Below, piece after piece: positions 7,570 to 13,937 of a DNA stretch of 24,858 nt. The notes beneath the pieces are model-generated. The model saw only the letters and a list, made by a program, of their open reading frames with translations, searched no databases and was not told where the DNA came from. Both the position numbers and the translations under genes were made by a program. This DNA comes from UBA4124 sp052034745 (GTDB lineage: Bacteria > Patescibacteriota > Minisyncoccia > Phycocordibacterales > UBA9973). Every line of letters begins with the position of its first letter. Positions within the stretch are counted from its first letter, which is position 1. The stretch covers positions 1-24,858 of the forward strand of contig JBPOIF010000021.1 of the NCBI GenBank assembly GCA_052034745.1, given 5' to 3'.

Positions 7570-7616
7570 ACTAGATATAACAAATCTGAAGTATCCAATT
7601 CTAGTAAGCGATACTT
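7570..7616 (+). promoter_or_regulatory. Leader with two interleaved stems (possible pseudoknot or switch)
   Basis: In the leader, ACTAGA (7570-7575) can pair with TCTAGT (7600-7605), and AAGTATC (7589-7595) can pair with GATACTT (7610-7616). The pairings interleave, so they form either an H-type pseudoknot or alternative folds. The pairing potential is seen in the sequence; a regulatory role is inferred. No known riboswitch class is recognised. Confidence 0.35.
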
Positions 7617-7635
7617 TGTTCTTTAAATTTAAAAA

Positions 7636-8163
7636 ATGAATACTGAAAAGATAAAAAATGAGGTCAGGCATTATTCTATCGGAAGATGTCATACTAATTA
7701 CTGTTATTATGGCGGCCTTTTAAAGGACGAAATTAAAAAAAGAATTTTAGAACTTATCCCTACAAAACGCATTAAATCATTTAATATTGATAAGTGTGCA
7801 AAGTGGTGGAATTCTTTTGATGGGCTTTATAATAAGCATATCCATACCACGGTAAAGGGCCTTATAAAAGAAATGAAAATTGAAAAATGCATGGTTCACC
7901 AGAACTCTTTTGATGAAGACATAAAACTCTTAATCAGAAAGAGGGTAAAAGAATTGGTTTCAAAATTCAACATCAAACAGTGTGCTCGTTATGAAAAGCA
8001 GTTTGATGATGAGATAGGACACAGTATAAAAGAAAGGGTCTTAGAGCTTTCTTCTGTCTTATCTGAAAAAGACTGTAACTTTTACATGTACTTCTGGATG
8101 AATGATAAGAAAATTTATGATGCATTAAATGAAAGAGGGAATCATTTATTTAATAGAAAATAA
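7636..8163 (+). CDS. Uncharacterised protein built from 31-residue Cys repeats
   Basis: The 175-residue protein is not a family I recognise. It consists of about five related units with cysteines at residues 18, 54, 85, 116 and 147; the last four are exactly 31 residues apart. Each unit follows the pattern I-x-K-C-x6-[FYW], with NSFD or a close variant at the aromatic position in the middle units, then an amphipathic helix such as LIRKRVKELVSKF or SIKERVLELSS. It looks like an all-helical repeat protein, rich in Lys and Glu, with no signal peptide or membrane segment. It has its own strong promoter and a terminator. Its A+T-rich codon use differs by eye from the neighbouring scpA and aspS. 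Function is unknown; binding of a peptide, nucleic acid or metal through the regularly spaced Cys is possible but unproven. Confidence 0.75.
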   Translation: MNTEKIKNEVRHYSIGRCHTNYCYYGGLLKDEIKKRILELIPTKRIKSFNIDKCAKWWNSFDGLYNKHIHTTVKGLIKEMKIEKCMVHQNSFDEDIKLLIRKRVKELVSKFNIKQCARYEKQFDDEIGHSIKERVLELSSVLSEKDCNFYMYFWMNDKKIYDALNERGNHLFNRK

Positions 8164-8180
8164 AATTGATTTCCAAAAGT

Positions 8181-8213
8181 AAAATCCCCGTTTGTACGGA
8201 GGATTTTTTTTAT
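8181..8213 (+). terminator. Intrinsic terminator, copy 1 of a duplicated element
   Basis: AAATCCCCGT, a TTTG-type loop and ACGGAGGATTT form a stem with one bulge, followed by a run of T, 18 nt after the stop at 8163. With its flank (8174-8216) it is nearly identical to 8984-9025 after the next plus-strand gene. Confidence 0.75.
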
Positions 8214-8221
8214 TTCTTTTA

Positions 8222-8564
8222 TAAAAAAGAATCCGGCCGTTCATGTGAACGGCCGACTGGCGAATTGGTTTTGAACCCAAGAAATATGAAATTGTGTGAA
8301 AAAGAACTGGAAGAAAAGAACAATATTGATTTGAAATAAAGAACCAAGGGGTGGTGTGTAGAGTACAAAGTACAAACTACACAAAAAAGGAAAACGTTCG
8401 CTCGTGTCAGATCTAGGTCTGAGTAATACATTAGTAAGAACACACGGATTTGAGGGCATGCAGTGCCTTAGGTTGACGCTACAAAGTAGTGCCGACCTCC
8501 CAAAATGAATGCTGTTCTTTTTTGTATAAGAACGAATTTGTAAGAAAGGAAATTACTCTCTTAC
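8222..8564 (-). ncRNA. Putative structured non-coding RNA, unknown class
   Basis: This is the only stretch over 300 bases without a credible gene. It is bounded on the minus strand by a promoter (8571-8599) and a strong terminator (8234-8255), giving an RNA of about 340 nt. Most of it folds into consecutive hairpins. Paired arms are 8540-8545/8559-8564, 8514-8519/8528-8533, 8471-8482/8486-8497 (12-bp imperfect), 8453-8458/8464-8469, 8403-8407/8442-8446 enclosing 8408-8413/8416-8421, and 8355-8361/8377-8383 with inner GTAC pairs. The predicted start falls on the first base of the first hairpin. Reading frames here are low-complexity and run through the terminator. I could not match RNase P, tmRNA, 6S, SRP or a group I/II intron. 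The wobble pairs fit the plus strand slightly better, so orientation is not settled. Confidence 0.45.
8234..8255 (-). terminator. Terminator of the putative RNA
   Basis: A perfect 10-bp stem, CGGCCGTTCA and TGAACGGCCG, is followed on the minus strand by GATTCTTTTTTAT. On the plus strand no T run follows, which supports minus-strand transcription ending here. Confidence 0.7.
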
Positions 8565-8570
8565 ATCACT

Positions 8571-8599
8571 ACAGTACCACAAAAATGCAAAGAAAGCAA
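8571..8599 (-). promoter_or_regulatory. Promoter of the putative structured RNA
   Basis: On the minus strand TTGCTT (8599-8594), a 17-nt spacer ending TGG, and TACTGT (8576-8571) match the local extended -10 pattern, although the -10 hexamer is imperfect. The predicted start is near 8564. Confidence 0.5.
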
Positions 8600-8610
8600 C
8601 CTTCCCCTAT

Positions 8611-8638
8611 TTGACTTTTGTAAATTATGATGTAATGT
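8611..8638 (+). promoter_or_regulatory. Candidate promoter of the 110-aa gene
   Basis: TTGACT (8611-8616), 16 nt and TAATGT (8633-8638) lie about 21 nt before the ATG at 8660. The -10 is weak, so this is tentative. It diverges from the promoter at 8571-8599. Confidence 0.35.
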
Positions 8639-8659
8639 TTTTAAAAACAGTTCTTGCAA

Positions 8660-8992
8660 ATGGGATCAAAAAACATTGCTATCAAAAACAATATTTTCAT
8701 TGAGATAATTAAACTTGAAAAGATCCTTTTTCCTTCTGCTGGCGGACTCCCTATAAAAGATCCTCGACTATATCCTGAATGGATCCCTTTTATCAAAGCG
8801 AATAAAAGATTCAACACCTATCTTAAAATGGAAGATAGAGTCTTTGCCCTATTGCTCATCTGCAAGGCACGGTACGGGAACGCTTTTATTGGGTACAAGA
8901 AGGAGTATGAAATCCAAAAGGTTCGCAGCGAAAAAGATATGCCCCATGCTTCAAAAGAGATCATTCAAATTTTCTTTTTAAATGAAAAGTAA
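8660..8992 (+). CDS. Hypothetical protein, 110 aa
   Basis: I do not recognise this family. The protein is soluble and basic, without signal peptide or membrane segment. It begins MGSKNIAIKNNIFIEIIKLEK and has a central Pro-containing stretch (FPSAGGLPIKDPRLYPEWIP) and predicted helices around EDRVFALLLICKARYG and HASKEIIQIFF. The ATG at 8660 is preferred over an upstream in-frame TTG at 8654. No Shine-Dalgarno sequence is visible. A terminator begins at the stop codon. The gene lies between a putative structured RNA and aspS and is separate in transcription from both. A short accessory gene is the safest description. Confidence 0.6.
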   Translation: MGSKNIAIKNNIFIEIIKLEKILFPSAGGLPIKDPRLYPEWIPFIKANKRFNTYLKMEDRVFALLLICKARYGNAFIGYKKEYEIQKVRSEKDMPHASKEIIQIFFLNEK

Positions 8993-9021
8993 AATCCCCC
9001 GTTTGCACGGAGGATTTTTTT
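8991..9021 (+). terminator. Intrinsic terminator, copy 2 of a duplicated element; probably bidirectional
   Basis: AAATCCCCCGT, loop TTGC and ACGGAGGATTT with a T run overlap the stop codon at 8990-8992. On the minus strand the same stem ends aspS. The segment 8984-9025 differs from 8174-8216 at only a few positions. Confidence 0.75.
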
Positions 9022-9028
9022 ATTTCAC

Positions 9029-10453
9029 TTATTTCTTTTCTATCTTTTTGAGGACGAGGTGGAGTTCGTCGAGTTGTTTGTCTGCCACTGGCGATGGTGA
9101 GACCATCATAGGGTCTTTGCCCTCCCCTGTTTTTGGAAAGGCAATGACTTCACGAATGTTTGGTTCATTCAAAAGGAGCATGAGGAAACGATCAAGTCCC
9201 CATGCGATACCTCCGTGTGGAGGTGTCCCTGTCTTGAAGGCGTGGAGCATGTGCCCAAAGTTCGCTTCAATATTTTCCATACTGTGTCCGAGAATCTCAA
9301 ACACCTTTGAGAGAGCTTCATAGTTGTGGTTTCGGATTGACCCTCCTCCTATCTCATATCCGTTCAGACAGATGTCATACTGAGTCGTAAGGATGGCGCC
9401 GAGGTCTTTCTTTTCCATGAGGTTCACCATGTGTTCTGGAATAGGGCGAGAGAATGGATTGTGTGTGTAGGTCCACGCACCAGTTGCATCAGGGTTGTCA
9501 CTCTTTTCGGTTGCTTCAAAGAATGGGAAGTCGACAATCCAACAAAATGCGAGCAGGTTGGGATCGTTCTTGTCTTCACGAATGTCTGGTCGATCATTAC
9601 CATACTTTTCCATTGATTCTTTGTATGAGATGCGAGGAAACGGTATCTGCTGGATACGTTTTTCAGGAAAAAGCTTTGTCACAATGTCGATAAGAAGTGC
9701 TTCGTTTACCGCCATGACGTCATCCCGCTCTACAAAACTCATCTCCATGTCGAGCTGCGTAAATTCTGGCTGACGATCTCCGCGAGTGTCTTCATCGCGC
9801 ATACACTTTGCGACTTGGAAATATCGCTCGATACCCCCTGCCATCAAGAGTTGCTTGTACTGTTGTGGTGACTGTGGGAGTGCATAAAAGTTCCCTGGAT
9901 AGAGTCGTGATGGCACGATGTAGTCACGAGCTCCTTCTGGGGTACTTTTGGTAAGAATAGGAGTTTCGACTTCGATAAACTTTTCTTTTTGCAAAAAGTC
10001 ACGTGCGTGTTTGATGACTGCATCACGAGCGCGAATGTTGCGCTGCATACGTGCACTGCGCAAGTCGAGATAGCGATATTTGAGACGAGACTCTTCTCCG
10101 ACTTCTTTGGTGTCGACGTTGATTTCAAACGGGAGTGGCTCTGCGTTGTTGAGGATCGTAACACTGGTCACCTCGAGTTCAATGCTGCCGTTTTGTTTAT
10201 CAGCGACGACATTGCGTTCAGGGCGCGCGTTGACGATACCTTCGACTGCGACGACAGACTCTGGACGAGCAGTCCGTGCGATTTCGACGACCTCAGGGCG
10301 ATTTGGGAGGACTACCCCTTGGATCATCCCCGTCATGTCTCGAAAGTCAAAAAAGACCATTTTCCCTTGATCGCGACGAACATCGACCCATCCTTTGATG
10401 AGTACTGTTTCCCCTGTTTTTTGTGCAAGATCTCCTATATATGTGCGTTCCAT
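9029..10453 (-). CDS. aspS: Aspartyl-tRNA synthetase, short form lacking the GAD insertion
   Basis: AspRS charges tRNA-Asp with aspartate. The ATG at 10453 (MERTYIGDLAQKTGETVLIKGW) matches the family N-terminus; the frame stays open 38 codons upstream, but that part is the T-box leader. The 474-residue protein has the anticodon-binding OB-fold (about 1-105), then the class II core. Motif 2 is FQVAKCMRDEDTRGDRQPEF (212-231) and motif 3 is GGIAWGLDRFLML (414-426). Bacterial AspRS is usually near 590 residues, with a GAD domain between YGSDKPD and the WVIDFP segment. Here YGNDRPDIRED (284-294) is followed almost at once by FCWIVDFPFFE (303-313), so the GAD domain is missing. Whether the enzyme is tRNA-Asp specific or also charges tRNA-Asn cannot be read from the sequence. 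Confidence 0.95.
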   Translation of the reverse strand: MERTYIGDLAQKTGETVLIKGWVDVRRDQGKMVFFDFRDMTGMIQGVVLPNRPEVVEIARTARPESVVAVEGIVNARPERNVVADKQNGSIELEVTSVTILNNAEPLPFEINVDTKEVGEESRLKYRYLDLRSARMQRNIRARDAVIKHARDFLQKEKFIEVETPILTKSTPEGARDYIVPSRLYPGNFYALPQSPQQYKQLLMAGGIERYFQVAKCMRDEDTRGDRQPEFTQLDMEMSFVERDDVMAVNEALLIDIVTKLFPEKRIQQIPFPRISYKESMEKYGNDRPDIREDKNDPNLLAFCWIVDFPFFEATEKSDNPDATGAWTYTHNPFSRPIPEHMVNLMEKKDLGAILTTQYDICLNGYEIGGGSIRNHNYEALSKVFEILGHSMENIEANFGHMLHAFKTGTPPHGGIAWGLDRFLMLLLNEPNIREVIAFPKTGEGKDPMMVSPSPVADKQLDELHLVLKKIEKK

Positions 10454-10466
10454 TGTGTTGAGAGAG

Positions 10467-10612
10467 AAGAGACAAAGCGCCTCTTCGAACTTAAAATAAT
10501 AATTAAGCTCGCAGGGGCGATTTTGAAAAAAACGCGGTGCCACCCTACTTTTGTCTCTTGTGCCCATATGGTGCCTCCCCGTTGTTAGTGGTTCGACGGC
10601 CCCATATGTATC
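10467..10612 (-). promoter_or_regulatory. T-box riboswitch leader of aspS, very short
   Basis: On the minus strand the exact T-box sequence AGGGTGGCACCGCG lies at 10546-10533. It folds as the canonical antiterminator or antisequestrator: helix A1 AGGG/CCCT (10546-10543 with 10516-10513), bulge TGGCACC, helix A2 GCG/CGC (10535-10533 with 10519-10517). The TGG of the bulge would pair with the NCCA end of uncharged tRNA. The 5' part has room only for a minimal stem I: CATATGG (10608-10602) pairs with CCATATG (10571-10565), with an inner CCGT/ACGG. I cannot place the Asp specifier with certainty; a GAC occurs in AAGAGACAAA (10559-10550). That segment is perfectly complementary over 10 nt to 10476-10467, just before the start codon, which suggests translational control. 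Confidence 0.8.
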
Positions 10613-10618
10613 GCATCT

Positions 10619-10627
10619 ACTATAGCA
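10619..10627 (-). promoter_or_regulatory. Extended -10 promoter of the aspS leader
   Basis: TGCTATAGT on the minus strand is an extended -10. No good -35 is present; the corresponding position falls in the T run of the upstream terminator. The start would be near 10612, giving a leader of about 160 nt. Confidence 0.5.
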
Positions 10628-10639
10628 AAATTTTGCAAT

Positions 10640-10669
10640 AAAAAAAGCCCGAACCGCGAAGGTTCAGGC
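10640..10669 (-). terminator. Terminator of the metzincin lipoprotein gene
   Basis: On the minus strand GCCTGAACC and GGTTCGGGC form a 9-bp stem with one wobble and a TTCGC loop, followed by seven T. It lies 25 bp past the stop at 10695 and immediately upstream of the aspS promoter. Confidence 0.8.
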
Positions 10670-10694
10670 CTTGTTCTGCTCAGGGTCCAACTAC

Positions 10695-11843
10695 TTACTG
10701 TAGCCGAACCTTATAACCTCCTCCAACAGACGAAGGAGCAAAGTCTGCGGGTTGGTCGGTAAACACTCTTATCCACTTCTGGCCGGACAGGGTAACTGTC
10801 ACGTTCAGACTGTTCGGGTCGTCATAAATCACTGGCGTTGTGGACGTAGGGCTATTGTAGACAGCCACTTTTACGTTCAGATTACCTGCGGAAATAACTT
10901 TGAGAGTTTTTGTACCTGCTGTAGTTTTCCGGAAAGCATGCTGTGAATTGACATTCACCAATACTCCAGATAACCAGTTCGTACTTAATGTCGGCGCTCC
11001 GGTAAAGGAACTTCCGAAACTTTCGTTTTTGTACCCCGCAATCGACGCGATTACTTCGGCATCATTTTGCAAGGTTCCACACTCGAGCATCATGGAAGGT
11101 CCTATGATCCACCGGGAAGCTTTTCCCTGGTAGGGATTACCCATGATAGCTGACAATGAAAAATCATCACTTGCAAACCGGTATTCTCCATCAAAGCTAC
11201 AGGGTGAACTGCCAGGTTGTCCTTGGTGGTACAACCCGAAGGTATGTCCCAGTTCGTGACTGATTGCTTCTGCGATCTTTTTGATACGATCAGCACCAGT
11301 GAATTCATTCACAAAAACGAAACATGGTGTGTTGTCGTTCCATAAAATGGACGACACATAAGCCACACCAGGATACGGGCCCAGAATAGGACTTGCTAAT
11401 GTCGCTGCATTTTTGCGAGTGACAATTACCGGGACTTTTGGGTAAGCAGCGGCGTTAAATTCTTGTTGGCTCCGTGTAATATGAACATTAAAGGGGCTAT
11501 AATCTTCTGTCACCATTGCGGTAGCAGAGTCTTTTTTGCCAGCGGTCATTCCTGACGTAGGACAATTAAATGTCCCTGGAATACCCCACGGAGTGCCATC
11601 AATACCGGCCTCTCCTTCATAATCGATAAATACGGTAACCACTGAACACATCTGCCGGCTGGCTTTTGCCATGGCCGTTTTGCTTTCATTCTGGAGGATA
11701 CGATCAAATTCGGTTTTCTGAGTAGTAGTCGGATAATCGATCGCATCTTCCTGTAAAACAGGTGTCTGCGGTTCGAAACGCTCTTTCTGACAGCTTGCCA
11801 GAAGAACGATCGCCAAGATGGCGAGGATGGTGACTTTTTTCAT
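10695..11843 (-). CDS. Secreted metzincin-type zinc metalloprotease lipoprotein
   Basis: The 382-residue protein starts with a lipoprotein signal peptide, MKKVTILAILAIVLLASC, with the lipobox Cys at residue 18. The zinc site HELGHTFGLYH (196-206) is the full HExxHxxGxxH metzincin motif, and SAIMG (231-235) fits the Met-turn. Upstream, DYSPFNVHIT and GVAYVSSILW match a family of secreted bacterial metzincins in which the catalytic domain is followed, as here (about 275-382), by a beta-rich PPC-like domain. Five further Cys (66, 94, 174, 214, 255) could form disulfides. It likely acts as a surface-anchored endopeptidase. The signal peptide and LLASCQKE junction resemble Bacteroidota lipoproteins, suggesting acquisition. 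The gene is monocistronic, with its own promoter (11893-11921) and terminator (10640-10669). Confidence 0.85.
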   Translation of the reverse strand: MKKVTILAILAIVLLASCQKERFEPQTPVLQEDAIDYPTTTQKTEFDRILQNESKTAMAKASRQMCSVVTVFIDYEGEAGIDGTPWGIPGTFNCPTSGMTAGKKDSATAMVTEDYSPFNVHITRSQQEFNAAAYPKVPVIVTRKNAATLASPILGPYPGVAYVSSILWNDNTPCFVFVNEFTGADRIKKIAEAISHELGHTFGLYHQGQPGSSPCSFDGEYRFASDDFSLSAIMGNPYQGKASRWIIGPSMMLECGTLQNDAEVIASIAGYKNESFGSSFTGAPTLSTNWLSGVLVNVNSQHAFRKTTAGTKTLKVISAGNLNVKVAVYNSPTSTTPVIYDDPNSLNVTVTLSGQKWIRVFTDQPADFAPSSVGGGYKVRLQ

Positions 11844-11892
11844 TTTTTAATATGTGTTTTTTGTTTTTGGAAAGGTTCTATTTTCTGGTATA

Positions 11893-11921
11893 ATTATAGC
11901 ACATTTTGTCAAAAAAAGCAA
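11893..11921 (-). promoter_or_regulatory. Strong extended -10 promoter of the metzincin gene
   Basis: On the minus strand TTGCTT (11921-11916), a 17-nt spacer ending TGC and TATAAT (11898-11893) form a strong promoter. The leader is about 42 nt, A-rich, with no Shine-Dalgarno sequence. Confidence 0.75.
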
Positions 11922-11988
11922 GTACCTTCCGTAACCCTTTCCCCCGCATCACTTTTTTGGTTTAGGCTGTTATCTCTGTGTTTAGAAA

Positions 11989-13806
11989 TTATTTTGTAAA
12001 GGCATTGACCTGAAGATCGTATAGTTCAGCATATCTTCCTTTTATTTGATAAAGTTCTTCATGATTCCCCTCTTCTACAATACGCCCATGCTCAATAACA
12101 AGAATTTTGTCAGATTGCTTCACTGTTGAAAAATTATGAGAGATTAGAGAAACAGTTTCACCTCTTGTTTTTGTTTCAAGATTGTTAAATATCATTGCCG
12201 CAGTTAATGCATCAACTGAAGAAGTTGGTTCATCCAAAATTGATATAGGCGCTCCTCGATAAAAAATACGAGCTATTGCAAGCCTCTGTTTCTCACCGCC
12301 AGAAAGATCAACCCCTTTACTAAAACCTTTCCAAACAAGTTGATCATATTGTTCAGGAAGTTTTTCAATAAAATCCTTTGCTCCGGCCATAGCCGCTGCC
12401 CATTTAACACGTTCCATGTCGATCGGTTTACTCAGATCTCCTATAGCAATAGATTCTTTAATTGGTACATTGTAATTCGCAAAATTTTGATGCATTACCC
12501 CCAACATTTTTTGCCAATTTTTAACATCAATGTCTCGAAGATCAATCCCATTGATTAATATCTTACCTTCAGTAGGATCATATATTCTGGAAAGCAGTTT
12601 TATGAAAGTAGTTTTTCCTGCACCTGAAAGACCTACGATACCAACCTTTGTTCCGGGTTCTATCGTGAGACTCACCTTTTCTAGTGCGAGGCCACTAGCT
12701 CCAGGATAAGAAAAAGACACATCAATAAACTCTATCTTTGGGGGAACGCTCGTAGAAATAAAAACAGGATTTTCTTTTGAAATTATCGAAGGTTTCGTTT
12801 CAAAAATATCCAACCAAATCAAAGCATACCGAGCAGAGTCTTGTGCGGTAGCAAAATTGCTAAAAAGATTTATTGCCGACATGTAAAAAGTTGTATACGC
12901 GGTAAATGCAAATACCATAAGTCCGATCGGAATAACACCATTTGCTCCGCGTGTAATTATTACAACACTAATGACAAGCATACAAAGTACAGAAAGTAGT
13001 CTTGATATGTTTTGCCACATAGTTTGACGTAGGCGAATATTCACCACTTGGGTATCTTCTTGTTCTAAAAGTTGAGTGATTTCTTCCTGATATTTTTTGG
13101 TAGAGCCAAACATAACTATCTCTATCAACGTTGCGGGAAAAGAAAAGATACCTATTCTATTTCCAATAACTCTTTTACTTTCTGTTGCTAGTCGTCTAAT
13201 TCGGAATATTTCTCTTTCAAATTTTTGTTGTATAAAGTAGACAGGAATAGTAGAGACAACAGCAATGACTACAAACCATGGCTCAATAATTCCTAGTACT
13301 ATCGCTGCAACCACTACAGAAATAAGTGAGCTGAGGCACAGGATTGTTAGATTGGTGATTGATGAAATACTACCTCTTCCCCACTCGTTACCTTGTTGTA
13401 ATTTGTTTTGATATTCGGGCAATTCGATTGTAGCGGCATCTAAAGTTGCTTGTTTAGCGGTGAAGTAAGCAGTGATTGAAGAAAGGAAACGGGTAACAAA
13501 TATAATACTGTGATTGTTCTGCCATTGCCCAAGAAAAGCTGGGAGAAAATAAGCGATCCCAAGCAAAATGAAACTAGAAGAAAAGTATTTGATTGCAGCA
13601 AAAAAAGATAAGTGTGAGTCGGAGTAAAGATTTACATAATCTATCACCCTATCAACTACCAAAGAAAAAGAACCGAATTGTAACAGTGTTACTGTCCCCG
13701 AAAGAATAGCCAGAACTACATATAAACTAAAAGATTTACGCTGAAACCGCCATGCTAATTTAAAGCTTTCTTTTACTATGTAGAAAAACCCCTTTTTATT
13801 TTTCAT
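11989..13806 (-). CDS. ABC exporter half-transporter (fused permease and ATPase)
   Basis: The 605-residue protein is a type IV (MsbA/LmrA-like) half exporter that should work as a dimer. Six membrane segments spread over residues 25-320. The ATPase domain covers about 355-600: Walker A GLSGAGKT (392-399), ABC signature LSGGE (501-505), Walker B ISILDEP with catalytic Glu526 (521-527), and the switch His557 in SLISHNF. The Q-loop is near GVMHQNF (436-442). All key residues are present, so both sites of a homodimer would be active. The substrate cannot be told; lipid, peptide or drug export are the usual roles. It is transcribed alone, and no second half-transporter lies beside it. I see no confident promoter in the 13807-13900 gap. 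Confidence 0.9.
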   Translation of the reverse strand: MKNKKGFFYIVKESFKLAWRFQRKSFSLYVVLAILSGTVTLLQFGSFSLVVDRVIDYVNLYSDSHLSFFAAIKYFSSSFILLGIAYFLPAFLGQWQNNHSIIFVTRFLSSITAYFTAKQATLDAATIELPEYQNKLQQGNEWGRGSISSITNLTILCLSSLISVVVAAIVLGIIEPWFVVIAVVSTIPVYFIQQKFEREIFRIRRLATESKRVIGNRIGIFSFPATLIEIVMFGSTKKYQEEITQLLEQEDTQVVNIRLRQTMWQNISRLLSVLCMLVISVVIITRGANGVIPIGLMVFAFTAYTTFYMSAINLFSNFATAQDSARYALIWLDIFETKPSIISKENPVFISTSVPPKIEFIDVSFSYPGASGLALEKVSLTIEPGTKVGIVGLSGAGKTTFIKLLSRIYDPTEGKILINGIDLRDIDVKNWQKMLGVMHQNFANYNVPIKESIAIGDLSKPIDMERVKWAAAMAGAKDFIEKLPEQYDQLVWKGFSKGVDLSGGEKQRLAIARIFYRGAPISILDEPTSSVDALTAAMIFNNLETKTRGETVSLISHNFSTVKQSDKILVIEHGRIVEEGNHEELYQIKGRYAELYDLQVNAFTK

Positions 13807-13862
13807 AGATACTATTCTGGCATAAAAGCATTGTAAATAAAAGGTTTTATAAAATTCTACTC

Positions 13863-13891
13863 TTGCTTTTTAAAACAAAATATGTTAGACT
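13863..13891 (+). promoter_or_regulatory. Promoter-like element aimed at a terminator
   Basis: TTGCTT (13863-13868), a 17-nt spacer ending TGT and TAGACT (13886-13891) fit the local promoter pattern on the plus strand. The only thing downstream is the terminator at 13903-13935, so any product would be about 40 nt. It may be non-functional. Confidence 0.3.
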
Positions 13892-13902
13892 TACTCTAAT
13901 GA

Positions 13903-13935
13903 ATAACAAAAACCGCGAATCGCGGTTTTTGTTAT
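13903..13935 (-). terminator. Terminator of trpS, bidirectional
   Basis: A 15-bp perfect stem (13903-13917 with 13921-13935), core AACAAAAACCGCG and its complement, with a 3-nt loop. A-rich and T-rich arms allow termination in both directions. It lies 2 bp past the trpS stop. Confidence 0.8.
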
Positions 13936-13937
13936 AT

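Noticed and set aside
8265..8280. GGGTTCAAAACC with CGCCA downstream, resembling a tRNA or tmRNA 3' end on the minus strand
   Set aside because: The stem and loop sizes do not fit a T-arm, and no matching acceptor strand, D-arm or anticodon arm is found upstream.
8219..8459. Two overlapping minus-strand frames of 72-74 codons
   Set aside because: The products are low-complexity Phe/Ser/Leu-rich, and they run through a strong terminator and a hairpin-rich region. They exist because the plus strand is purine-rich.
8430..8500. Short resemblance of the plus strand (TAAGAACACACGG, GTGCCTTAGG) to the 5' region of 23S rRNA
   Set aside because: The order and spacing do not follow 23S, and no further rRNA sequence flanks it.
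10454..10567. Upstream extension of aspS by 38 codons
   Set aside because: The added residues lack family similarity, and the DNA is the T-box leader; the ATG at 10453 matches the AspRS N-terminus.
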